Below are positions 1-5,584 of a stretch of DNA of 20,807 bases, piece by piece. Every line of letters begins with the position of its first letter. Positions within the stretch are counted from its first letter, which is position 1. Location: the IMG/VR virus record IMGVR_UViG_3300042445_001721, positions 1 to 20,807 of that record; one strand, 5' to 3'. A program made the translations under genes and the position numbers. The stretch comes from a virus. A model generated the notes under the pieces. That model saw only the letters and a program-made list of their open reading frames with translations, was not told the DNA's origin and searched no databases.

Positions 1-136
1 GTACAAAGATGATTGCATCCTCAGCGTTCAATCGCTCCAGGATCTCATGTTCGCTCGCTTTGAGGAGCCACAGGAGACCTTCTGGTTTTTCTTCTACGCG
101 TGTGATTTCTTTGTCTGCTGTTTGTTTTCGTGCCAT
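1..136 (-). CDS. Hypothetical protein, N-terminal fragment (cut by window edge)
   Basis: The reading frame starts at an ATG at 136 and stays open for 45 codons to the window edge, so only the N-terminus is visible. It begins MARKQTADKEITRVEE and is rich in charged residues (K, E, D), with no recognisable motif. A good Shine-Dalgarno, GGAGG, lies about 8 nt upstream on the minus strand (around 145-149), which fixes this start. It is the last visible gene of the leftward early operon, 26 nt after the ThyX stop. I do not recognise a family and no function can be given. Confidence 0.6.
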   Translation of the reverse strand, partial: MARKQTADKEITRVEEKPEGLLWLLKASEHEILERLNAEDAIIFV

Positions 137-162
137 ATAAAAACCTCCACATCAGTATGGTC

Positions 163-792
163 TTAAGCAAGTGCTTCCATCGTTATCGGCAGATGTTCAA
201 GCATAAGGTTCTGGATGCTTTGCGCGATGTCGCGATGCTCGAGCTGCGTGTCCTGGCGTGTTCGCAGCTGCACATAATGTATCCACGAGCGGATGCTTCC
301 ACTCATGTACATCGTGGTCGGAGTGCACAGTGGCAGGACCATGCGCGCAGTCTCCGCAGACATGCCATGTGCGATGAGATCGCGATAAGTATCAGTGGCG
401 AACTCGATACTGCAACCGACCAAATACAGGGCGTCCTGCTGCTCTTTGGTTAGTTCCTCTATCTTCGGTAATGGTAGGCTGGATTGACGATTGTGAGCGC
501 CAGTGAGGCGCATCTCTGGGACCTCGATGTCCTCGACCACGGTGGCGTATCGTTGGGAAAACTCCTGGAAAGAGAACGATCTGTGTCGAAGCAGCTGCGC
601 GGCGATGGCTCTCGTGGTTTTGACCTCGATGCACATGGACGCCATTTCAAATATTGACCAGTGTCCGTGACCGACACAAAAACGAAGCAGTCGGGTTACA
701 TCAGGATTGTCCTGGTTCGCGGGGTTTGAGACTCGAGCGCAATACCCGATGACCTGCTCTGCTTCCGGTGTGATCCAGATTAGCTTTGTCAT
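163..792 (-). CDS. thyX: Flavin-dependent thymidylate synthase ThyX
   Basis: Makes dTMP from dUMP using FAD, NADPH and methylene-tetrahydrofolate, which supplies thymidine for phage DNA synthesis. The 209-aa protein carries the ThyX signature RHRx7S at residues 69-79 (RHRSFSFQEFSQRY, 69-82). The C-terminal block (LRTRQDTQLEHRDIA) matches the family's LRxxxxAQxEIRxxA dUMP-binding region, with a Thr where the family usually has Ala. Length fits small phage ThyX enzymes. The ATG at 792 overlaps the upstream stop by 4 nt (ATGA), so translation is probably coupled. It lies at the distal end of the leftward operon, downstream of recombination genes. ThyX is common in phages; the family call is secure, activity is inferred. 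Confidence 0.95.
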   Translation of the reverse strand: MTKLIWITPEAEQVIGYCARVSNPANQDNPDVTRLLRFCVGHGHWSIFEMASMCIEVKTTRAIAAQLLRHRSFSFQEFSQRYATVVEDIEVPEMRLTGAHNRQSSLPLPKIEELTKEQQDALYLVGCSIEFATDTYRDLIAHGMSAETARMVLPLCTPTTMYMSGSIRSWIHYVQLRTRQDTQLEHRDIAQSIQNLMLEHLPITMEALA

Positions 793-1118
793 AATTTGAT
801 TGCCTTTTTTGTAAGGTTGTCTAATAGTTGCTCTGCAATATCTTCAAATCTGTCGATTGGTTTTTCATGACCATCGTATACAACATCATCCCAAGTAACT
901 TGGCGTGTAGAACTGTCGTAGGTTCCGCATTTCCAATCATCAGCAAGTAGTTGTTCTATGCTTGTATATATTGTTGGAACCTCATTACCACTTGGGCCAG
1001 CAATGTGTTGATAAACCTCTCCTTGATAATGTAAATCCCTTAATCTTATAAACTTACATCCCGGACGTGCAATCGCTTTTCCGTTCAGTAATGCACGAAT
1101 AGCTCTGTCGTATGTCAT
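789..1118 (-). CDS. Tad2/DUF2829-like small protein (possible anti-Thoeris-type ligand binder)
   Basis: 109 aa. The N-terminal 67 residues follow the layout I associate with the DUF2829/Tad2 family: an amphipathic start with AIRALLNGKAIARPG (residues 6-20), strands around IRLRD, then the closing LLADDW at 57-62. Known Tad2 proteins from phages bind the cyclic ADP-ribose-type signal made by the Thoeris defence system and so block immunity; that role here is inference from family only. About 47 extra C-terminal residues follow, ending in a Lys/Leu-rich helix. The gene is visibly AT-richer than its neighbours (ERF, ThyX) yet is joined to both sides by 4-nt ATGA overlaps. Two further domains with the same layout occur at 7804-8376 and 8373-8618. 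Family assignment is by eye. Confidence 0.55.
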   Translation of the reverse strand: MTYDRAIRALLNGKAIARPGCKFIRLRDLHYQGEVYQHIAGPSGNEVPTIYTSIEQLLADDWKCGTYDSSTRQVTWDDVVYDGHEKPIDRFEDIAEQLLDNLTKKAIKL

Positions 1119-1420
1119 TGTTTGACCTTCGCCTTCTGCCGTTCCGCTTCAATCCTAGCATTAGAATCACTCCAAAGAGCTAGGCACTTAGATAACCATA
1201 ATCGTGTGTAACGTCCATATAGTGGCCACGATGCATCGATTTCTTTCCATGCAAGATCATGCCAATCATACAGAGGAATTCTGTCCTTCATGTCATGACA
1301 ACCGGCACAGCACGGAACAGTTTCCGTGCCTCCGTTTCGTTCAGGTATTGGCATGTGATCGCCAGTTTTCTTTGCGGAGTGACAGTACAAAACTCCGCAG
1401 TAGTAGCATTCAGACGTCAT
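1115..1420 (-). CDS. HNH-type endonuclease-like protein
   Basis: 101 aa. The N-terminal half has an HNH/zinc-finger layout: CYYC at residues 5-8, a DHMP block (residues 21-24) that supplies the Asp-His core, a Gly-rich segment, then CCAGCHDMK (residues 37-45) with the second Cys pair and the closing His. HNH proteins bind metal through these residues and nick or cut DNA. The C-terminal half is Trp-rich and helical (LAWKEIDASWPLYGRY) and ends in a basic tail. It overlaps ERF upstream and the Tad2-like gene downstream by 4 nt each. It could be a free-standing homing-type nuclease or a recombination accessory; a second, different HNH gene lies at 8597-8953. Confidence 0.7.
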   Translation of the reverse strand: MTSECYYCGVLYCHSAKKTGDHMPIPERNGGTETVPCCAGCHDMKDRIPLYDWHDLAWKEIDASWPLYGRYTRLWLSKCLALWSDSNARIEAERQKAKVKQ

Positions 1421-1962
1421 GCGTTCGGGTCCTCTTCACCGATTACGAAGTGCGACCCGTTGTGGTAGCCAGGTATCGGCTTCGGTGTTGGTGCAAGCTT
1501 GCGGAGCGTGGTCTGTTGTGGCGGTCCTGGCTTGATCTGTGGACGTGCCTGTTGAGCTTGGATCGCTCCATTGCCATCGTCATCCTCATCGGATGCAAGC
1601 GACAGAAGCGCGCTGAGGCTGTAGCGTCGACCATACGAGAGTGCGCTGCCGAATCCGTGGCTGGTCTGTTGCATCACAGGGACCTGCACGACACCAGCGA
1701 TCCACTCACCTGAGCTGTGAATGACACGGCTCTCGACCATGATGCTGGTGCTGTGCTCACCGTCGATGGTGTCCAACACCGACTGCACAACGAACAGACC
1801 ATGTTTCGCCATGACTGGTCGAACGACCTCCATGATGGCATCGAGCGATGTGTACTTTGAGCGAAACGCAGGATTCGTCGAATCCTTGACGATTGGCTTG
1901 ATCTCAGCCTGGGCCTTGACCAGCGCTGGTGCGATTGCACCGATTGTTTCCGACATTGTCAT
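1417..1962 (-). CDS. erf: ERF family single-strand DNA annealing protein
   Basis: 181 aa. ERF-family recombinases anneal complementary single strands and drive phage recombination and, in some phages, genome circularisation. The family hallmarks are visible in order: ALVKAQAEIKPIVKDS, then FRSKYTSLDAIMEVVRP (residues about 33-49), a central beta region, and the GSALSYGRRYSLSALLSL block (residues about 105-122) followed by an acidic DEDDDGN segment. The C-terminal third is Pro/Gln-rich and low in complexity, as in other phage annealing proteins, and may bind an SSB partner. The ATG at 1962 overlaps the upstream stop by 4 nt; a second Met two codons on (1956) is an alternative start. It sits in the leftward operon with HNH and ThyX. 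Confidence 0.9.
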   Translation of the reverse strand: MTMSETIGAIAPALVKAQAEIKPIVKDSTNPAFRSKYTSLDAIMEVVRPVMAKHGLFVVQSVLDTIDGEHSTSIMVESRVIHSSGEWIAGVVQVPVMQQTSHGFGSALSYGRRYSLSALLSLASDEDDDGNGAIQAQQARPQIKPGPPQQTTLRKLAPTPKPIPGYHNGSHFVIGEEDPNA

Positions 1963-2441
1963 ACTAAACCCCCTATGTGTAATCCTGCCCGACTGAGCGC
2001 GTTCCTAAACGCTGTCGTCCAGTTGATGTTGCGTCGATCGATGATGGCGCCTGCCTGGCTGTAGGACCGCCATATAGACACGTCATTGACCACTGGGCTG
2101 ATTGCCCGTGCAATGGCTGGCCATTCGTCCTGGCGCGTCTCGTACGCTTTACGCAGACAGTCAAGAACATGTGCGAGCGCTTCATACTTCGTCGTTCGAA
2201 TAGACCTCGCCCATGCGATCTGCTTCTCGGACCCGCTCATAACAATCGGATTCGGCTCAAGGAGTCGCTGTGTCAGTGACCATGCGCGTTCGATTGATCG
2301 TTTGTTCTCACACGCGGCGCAGATTTGAAGCGTCGACGCCATCATGGCCATTTTGTACTTGAGGTCCCCCTGCGTATATCCAACCGTGATAAATGCGGTA
2401 TGGCCGCACTTCCATTTCAAGTCAACCCGTTCCTGTGTCAT
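1959..2441 (-). CDS. Phage zinc-ribbon protein with GSEKQIAWA motif, function unknown
   Basis: 160 aa from an ATG at 2441. That start is chosen because AGGGGG sits about 7 nt upstream and it begins just after the preceding stop at 2452; a longer in-frame version would overlap that gene without a better ribosome site. The N-terminus has a Cys/His pair (WKCGHTAF) and then ICAACE, a likely zinc ribbon. The middle carries GSEKQIAWARSIR, and near the C-terminus is AGAIIDRRN. I recall this GSxKQxxWA...W/IIDxRN pairing from phage and plasmid proteins of unknown role. The protein overlaps ERF by 4 nt, so an accessory role in DNA metabolism is plausible but unproven. Confidence 0.65.
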   Translation of the reverse strand: MTQERVDLKWKCGHTAFITVGYTQGDLKYKMAMMASTLQICAACENKRSIERAWSLTQRLLEPNPIVMSGSEKQIAWARSIRTTKYEALAHVLDCLRKAYETRQDEWPAIARAISPVVNDVSIWRSYSQAGAIIDRRNINWTTAFRNALSRAGLHIGGLV

Positions 2442-2451
2442 CCTGTCCCCC

Positions 2452-2661
2452 TTAGTTGATTGTTTTGTAGATGTAGTCCCAGTCGATGATGTTGCTGTCA
2501 ATCCATTTCCACATATGTTGATATGCGTCAGATTGTTCGCTCAACATGCACAAACACTCCATGCAGATAACTTCAATAAGTCCTGGTGACAGTTCTTCGT
2601 ACGTGCGAATTACGTCATTGCATATTTCTGCCATTGTTATGGTTTCAGTGTTTGCCTTCAT
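2452..2661 (-). CDS. Small hypothetical protein, first gene of the leftward operon
   Basis: 69 aa from ATG 2661, with AAGGAACAGG directly upstream as a ribosome site. A GTG ten codons further up, at 2691, falls exactly on the expected transcription start of the leftward promoter and could give a leaderless 79-aa form. The protein is mostly helical and acidic, with two Cys (ICMECLCM) in the middle and a Trp/Tyr-rich C-terminus (WKWIDSNIIDWDYIYKTI). I do not recognise it. First position in an early operon suggests a host-takeover or regulatory product; this is inference. The DNA is AT-richer than the gene after it. Confidence 0.55.
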   Translation of the reverse strand: MKANTETITMAEICNDVIRTYEELSPGLIEVICMECLCMLSEQSDAYQHMWKWIDSNIIDWDYIYKTIN

Positions 2662-2697
2662 TGTCCTGTTCCTTCGTGTGGTGTCCGCCACATCAAC

Positions 2698-2727
2698 ATC
2701 CTAGCACGGGTTGACATACTGTGTCAA
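2698..2727 (-). promoter_or_regulatory. Leftward early promoter (sigma-70 type)
   Basis: On the minus strand a perfect TTGACA lies at 2727-2722 and TAGGAT (4/6 to TATAAT) at 2703-2698, with an 18-nt spacer. The expected start of transcription is about 2691, where a GTG opens the 2452 reading frame. It drives the leftward recombination/ThyX operon. The -35 box is one arm of the 2710-2728 palindrome. Confidence 0.65.
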
Positions 2728-2728
2728 C
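2710..2728. promoter_or_regulatory. Palindromic operator shared by two divergent promoters
   Basis: GTTGACATACTGTGTCAAC is a perfect inverted repeat with 7-bp arms and a 5-bp centre. The left arm holds the rightward -35 box and the right arm holds the leftward -35 box, so a protein bound here would block both promoters. The natural candidate is the XRE-type protein encoded immediately to the right (2747-2944). Binding is inferred. Confidence 0.65.
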
Positions 2729-2740
2729 TGTGTGTATAAC
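2711..2740 (+). promoter_or_regulatory. Rightward early promoter (sigma-70 type)
   Basis: TTGACA at 2711-2716 (6/6) and TATAAC at 2735-2740 (5/6) are separated by 18 nt. Transcription should begin at about 2747, which is the A of the ATG of the XRE-type gene, so its mRNA is predicted to be leaderless. This promoter would serve the rightward sigma/replication operon. Confidence 0.75.
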
Positions 2741-2746
2741 GATGGC

Positions 2747-2944
2747 ATGATTTACGGACATACACAGGTGGATATCGCTGAGAAACTCGGCATCCACAAA
2801 TCGGCAGTGTGTCGGATGCTCTCCGGCGCTCATGCTGTCAGACAGTCGACCGTCAAGCGCATCGCTGATGCAATCGGTCGCAGTGAATACGAAGTGCAGC
2901 TGTGGATCCTGTGCAAGCGTACAGGTCAGACTCTCCCAGAATAG
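2747..2944 (+). CDS. Small XRE/Cro-like helix-turn-helix DNA-binding protein
   Basis: 65 aa. Nearly the whole protein is one helix-turn-helix domain: TQVDIAEKLGIHKSAVCRML (residues 6-25) is a textbook turn and recognition helix, followed by STVKRIADAI typical of XRE domains. There is no C-terminal dimerisation or cleavage domain, so it resembles Cro or a minimal autorepressor rather than a full CI/LexA-type repressor. The ATG at 2747 is chosen because it lies 6 nt past a strong -10 box; a longer frame from TTG 2711 would begin inside the -35. As first gene beyond the palindrome at 2710-2728 it probably binds there and controls both early operons; that is inferred. Confidence 0.8.
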   Translation: MIYGHTQVDIAEKLGIHKSAVCRMLSGAHAVRQSTVKRIADAIGRSEYEVQLWILCKRTGQTLPE

Positions 2945-2963
2945 ACAGAATAGGACTAGGACA

Positions 2964-3233
2964 ATGGACACAAGAAACATCAAACTTACATGCATCGAAT
3001 GCCATCGCACGAACGCGGTGCCTTATGGTCGTGGACATCGCATCTGTGACATCTGCTCACAGCGTGAGCTCAAGCGTGAGCGCCGCCTCCGGACACAGCG
3101 CCGCATCCAGATGGTCGGCAGCTTCGTTGTGGTTGTCCTGGCTGTGTGGACAGCATGCGCAATGGCATCCGACTGGAACACTCCGAACAGTCCGGATCAC
3201 CGTGCACATCAGGCAATGCAAGCTCGTGACTGA
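2964..3233 (+). CDS. Zinc-ribbon membrane protein, function unknown
   Basis: 89 aa. Residues 8-34 hold two Cys pairs, CIEC and CDIC, a likely zinc ribbon. A strongly basic stretch follows (RELKRERRLRTQRR), then one hydrophobic segment MVGSFVVVVLAVWTACAMA that should span the membrane, and a short polar tail. The basic patch suggests the zinc ribbon faces the cytoplasm. Start ATG 2964 has TAGGA about 5 nt upstream. The 3' end overlaps the sigma factor start by 8 nt, so the two are probably co-translated. It lacks the HxxxCxxC pattern of ZAS anti-sigma factors, so a sigma-partner role is only a positional guess. Confidence 0.6.
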   Translation: MDTRNIKLTCIECHRTNAVPYGRGHRICDICSQRELKRERRLRTQRRIQMVGSFVVVVLAVWTACAMASDWNTPNSPDHRAHQAMQARD

Positions 3234-4134
3234 CGCCATCACAACATGGTCACAGTATCGGGGCAGTAGACGCACTAGCACCACTGGCCTCCTGACGCCG
3301 GAGGAGGAGTTCTTTCTTGGACGCATGGTCCAGAGTGGAGTCCAGCGTGACAAAGACAAAGCGACCGCTGAGTTCGTCAATCACAACGTCCGCATGGTCA
3401 GCGCCATCGCTAAGAAGTTTCGTGGTCGTGGATGCGAACATGAAGACATGCTCACTGATGGCATGCTCGGACTACACCACGCGGTCCAGCGCTATGACCC
3501 GTCACTCGGTCATCGCTTCTCGACCTATGCGACCAACTGGGTTCGCCAGGCTATCGGTCGCGGCATCGAGAGCCGTGGTCGAGACATCCGTCTACCGTCA
3601 CACGCCATCGCGAAGCTGTCTCACATCAGAGTGTCACGCCAGGAGTACATCGTCAAGCACGGTGAGACTCCGACACCAGCGGAACTGCTCGCGTACGTGC
3701 GTGAAGTTGTGCACACTTACCCGCGATACCTTCACAAGCAAATCGACTCACTGGATGTCAAGTCGCTGACGGAAATCCTCCAGCACGATGTGAAGCTAGT
3801 CTCAAGCATCGATGAGCCTAATGCCTACGGCCAAAGTCGATACGACTTCATGCCATCAGGTGAACCTCCTGTCGGTGACCGTCTAGACAGAGAGATTCTT
3901 TACGCGCAGCTGCGTACAGTCATGGAAGTCCTAACCGATCGCGAGATTGCATGTCTACGCCTTCGCTTTGGGTTCGATGGGTTATCTGATGGTCGCTCAC
4001 TCGAGGATGTTGGAATCCTGATCGGCTACAGTCGCGAGCGCATCAGGCAAATACAGGTGCGCGCAATCGACAAACTTCGTGTGGCCGCTGGTGCAGACGT
4101 GCTAGCGGAGATTTTTGAGAGGATGGAACTTTGA
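3226..4134 (+). CDS. RpoD/SigA-like RNA polymerase sigma factor
   Basis: 302 aa from GTG 3226; the next in-frame Met would cut into conserved sequence. Region 1.2 begins at LLTPEEEFFLGR (22-33). Region 2 (about 45-118) includes NHNVRMVSAIAKKFRGRG and RFSTYATNWVRQAIGRGI. Region 3 spans about 125-185 and region 4 about 222-290, with GYSRERIRQIQVRAIDKLR (267-285). Region 1.1 is absent. Region 4.2 keeps the Arg-Glu-Arg-x-Arg positions that read the -35 element (R270, E271, R274). In region 2.4 the first Trp of the usual pair is Asn (N104), and the position of sigma-70 T440 is Gly (G111); both matter for -12 recognition and melting. Most phage sigmas are smaller or more divergent. It should recruit host RNA polymerase to phage promoters; its specificity is inferred. 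Confidence 0.92.
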   Translation: MTDAITTWSQYRGSRRTSTTGLLTPEEEFFLGRMVQSGVQRDKDKATAEFVNHNVRMVSAIAKKFRGRGCEHEDMLTDGMLGLHHAVQRYDPSLGHRFSTYATNWVRQAIGRGIESRGRDIRLPSHAIAKLSHIRVSRQEYIVKHGETPTPAELLAYVREVVHTYPRYLHKQIDSLDVKSLTEILQHDVKLVSSIDEPNAYGQSRYDFMPSGEPPVGDRLDREILYAQLRTVMEVLTDREIACLRLRFGFDGLSDGRSLEDVGILIGYSRERIRQIQVRAIDKLRVAAGADVLAEIFERMEL

Positions 4135-4493
4135 ACGAGTCAGAACAGCAGATCGCGTTTTTCAACTGGTGCCGCGTCATGAGTGGTAGCGATGCTCGCC
4201 TGGGCACAATCTTCGCTGTGCCGAATGGCGGCTACAGGTCGAAGGCCACAGGTGGCCGCATGAAGTCCGAAGGACTCAAGGCTGGCGTCTGGGACATTTT
4301 CATCCCGGTTCAAATGGGACAGCACTGCGGGATGTGGATTGAGATGAAGGCAGGGAAGAACCGTCTTACGCCAGGACAGATCGCGTTTCGTGAGTCTGTT
4401 GGTGATGCTTACCTGTGGTTTGTCGCCTATTCCTGGGACGAAGCAGTCGAGGCGACATGTCGATATCTAGGCATCGCGAGCGGCATCAATTAA
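4131..4493 (+). CDS. VRR-NUC domain nuclease
   Basis: 120 aa, starting at TTG 4131 that overlaps the sigma stop (TTGA), with GAGAGG upstream as ribosome site. It is a minimal PD-(D/E)xK nuclease of the VRR-NUC type: an N-terminal helix with Glu (ESEQQIAFFNW), the PNGG turn (31-34), GVWDIFIP with catalytic D55, and WIEMKAG with E71 and K73, then LTPGQ. Such phage proteins are usually stand-alone and act on branched or flap DNA during replication and recombination. All expected catalytic residues are present. Its end overlaps the antisense DUF3310 gene by 27 nt. Confidence 0.88.
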   Translation: MNESEQQIAFFNWCRVMSGSDARLGTIFAVPNGGYRSKATGGRMKSEGLKAGVWDIFIPVQMGQHCGMWIEMKAGKNRLTPGQIAFRESVGDAYLWFVAYSWDEAVEATCRYLGIASGIN

Positions 4494-4718
4494 CAGCTGT
4501 TCGTTGACTTCGTCGGCGAGCTCGATGCTGTGCATCTCACAGATCAGATACCAGACAGCCTTCAACAAATCGTCGGTCTTATCTTCGCCAGGTTTAGAAC
4601 CTGCGCGGAGGAGGTACTTCAAAGCATTCCCTCTTTTGAAGTCGAGACCATAGGCGTCGATTATCTCGATGGGCTGCATCGGTTGTTTGCGGTAATGTGT
4701 CGGAACCTGCTTGGACAT
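4467..4718 (-). CDS. DUF3310-family phage protein
   Basis: 83 aa, the only minus-strand gene inside the rightward operon. It matches the DUF3310 layout: HYRKQPMQPIEIIDAYGLDF (residues 8-27), then RGNALKYLLRAGSKPGEDK and DDLLKAVWYLICEM. In other phages this domain occurs alone or fused to nucleotide-related proteins and is sometimes called SaV-like; its biochemistry is not settled. There is no Shine-Dalgarno before the ATG at 4718, but TACAAT lies at 4730-4725, 6 nt before it, the same geometry as the predicted leaderless start at 2747. It is convergent with VRR-NUC and divergent from the primase gene (22 nt between starts). Confidence 0.75.
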   Translation of the reverse strand: MSKQVPTHYRKQPMQPIEIIDAYGLDFKRGNALKYLLRAGSKPGEDKTDDLLKAVWYLICEMHSIELADEVNEQLLIDAARDA

Positions 4719-4724
4719 GCAGTG

Positions 4725-4730
4725 ATTGTA
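4725..4730 (-). promoter_or_regulatory. Possible -10 box for the antisense DUF3310 gene
   Basis: TACAAT (5/6 to consensus) on the minus strand ends 6 nt before the ATG at 4718. The -35 region is weak (GAAACT at 4754-4749 with an 18-nt spacer). The gene has no ribosome site, so a leaderless transcript from here is plausible. The signal is weak by itself. Confidence 0.35.
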
Positions 4731-4740
4731 AGGGGTAAAA

Positions 4741-5577
4741 ATGAATAGAGTTTCACAGGCCGTGACATTTTTGTCATGGCTGTTCGAGCCGTACTCTGAC
4801 GGCTTCGTCGAGATTCGAACGATGAATCAGGGAAAAGTGCAGATGCGCTTCTGGGAACTTCCAAGGACGGAAGCAGACTGGACTGGCATCGGCGAAGCGT
4901 GTATCCAGTGGAGTGACGCTGGAGATGATGTTTACGTCGGCGTGTTGCCACGCTGGCGAAAAGGAGGAAGGGACAATGACGTCCATACTGCTGGTGTACT
5001 TTGGTGCGACATCGATGACCTTACTGGTCTGGATCAGACTGCAACGCTTGATAAAGTCACAGTCGCTGTCCGATCAGGAAAAGGGCTGCACTGTTACAGG
5101 CGACTTAAAGTGGTCGGCATTGGGACTAAGCCAACAGAACAGCGAGAGTTTATACAGCTGCTCGAGAGATGGATGCTCACACTCTCGGCGTCCGCTGACG
5201 TCAAGTGCAAGAACCCGTCAAGAATCTTACGAGTACCTGGAACTCTAAACTGGAAGAATCGCGAACTACCTCGATTGGTGGAACTCGCGAAGTGTCCTTT
5301 AGAAGCCTCCAGAATCGTCGAGGAGACGACATCCACGCATCCATGGGGCGATGAGTGGTCGAGGCTTTTGATCGCCGCCAAAGCGGGGGACCTTCCAAAG
5401 CGCGAGCGGGGTAACTGGGATCTCGGACAATACAAGCATGGTCGATACCTGCTGTACTGTTTCAATCACACGGTGATCGGCATCGAGCAGATGCGATGTA
5501 TGGGCATGGTCGCACATGCCGAGGAGTGTCGTACACTCGTAACCACTGCGCTGGACACGCAGACTTTTTTGGACTAG
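4741..5577 (+). CDS. Archaeo-eukaryotic-type primase (prim-pol) catalytic protein
   Basis: 278 aa. Primes phage DNA synthesis and may also polymerise. The AEP core is visible: DDVYVGVLPR (62-71), the metal-binding WCDIDD (88-93), SGKGLHCYRRL (112-122) with the second catalytic block, and DVKCKNPSRILRVPGTLNWK (153-172), typical of RepB/prim-pol-like primases. AAGGGG 5 nt upstream supports the ATG at 4741. The frame ends at 5577 just after a T6 run, 7 nt before the helicase gene. In many phages and plasmids AEP, PriCT and helicase are one polypeptide; here PriCT is on the next ORF, so this looks like a split enzyme. A one-base change at the T6 run would fuse the two. Confidence 0.82.
   Translation: MNRVSQAVTFLSWLFEPYSDGFVEIRTMNQGKVQMRFWELPRTEADWTGIGEACIQWSDAGDDVYVGVLPRWRKGGRDNDVHTAGVLWCDIDDLTGLDQTATLDKVTVAVRSGKGLHCYRRLKVVGIGTKPTEQREFIQLLERWMLTLSASADVKCKNPSRILRVPGTLNWKNRELPRLVELAKCPLEASRIVEETTSTHPWGDEWSRLLIAAKAGDLPKRERGNWDLGQYKHGRYLLYCFNHTVIGIEQMRCMGMVAHAEECRTLVTTALDTQTFLD
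5565..5571 (+). other. T6-G run at primase/helicase junction: possible slippage site
   Basis: TTTTTTG sits in the zero-frame phase T TTT TTG, which is the canonical -1 slippery heptamer, four bases before the primase stop. A -1 shift would add only about ten residues and stop. A +1 shift (or a T5 instead of T6) reads straight through into the helicase frame and would give a protein of roughly 716 aa. A sequencing error in the homopolymer would look the same. Confidence 0.35.
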
Positions 5578-5584
5578 GACTAAA

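Noticed and set aside
2710-2944. A lysogeny switch with CI and Cro
   Set aside because: Only one small HTH protein is present, there is no CI-like C-terminal domain and no integrase in the window. The region is described as a divergent early control region only.
2902-3225. Extended 410-aa version of the sigma factor
   Set aside because: The upstream 108 codons overlap the XRE and zinc-ribbon genes, are Ser/Ala/His-rich shadow sequence and have no similarity to sigma region 1.1.
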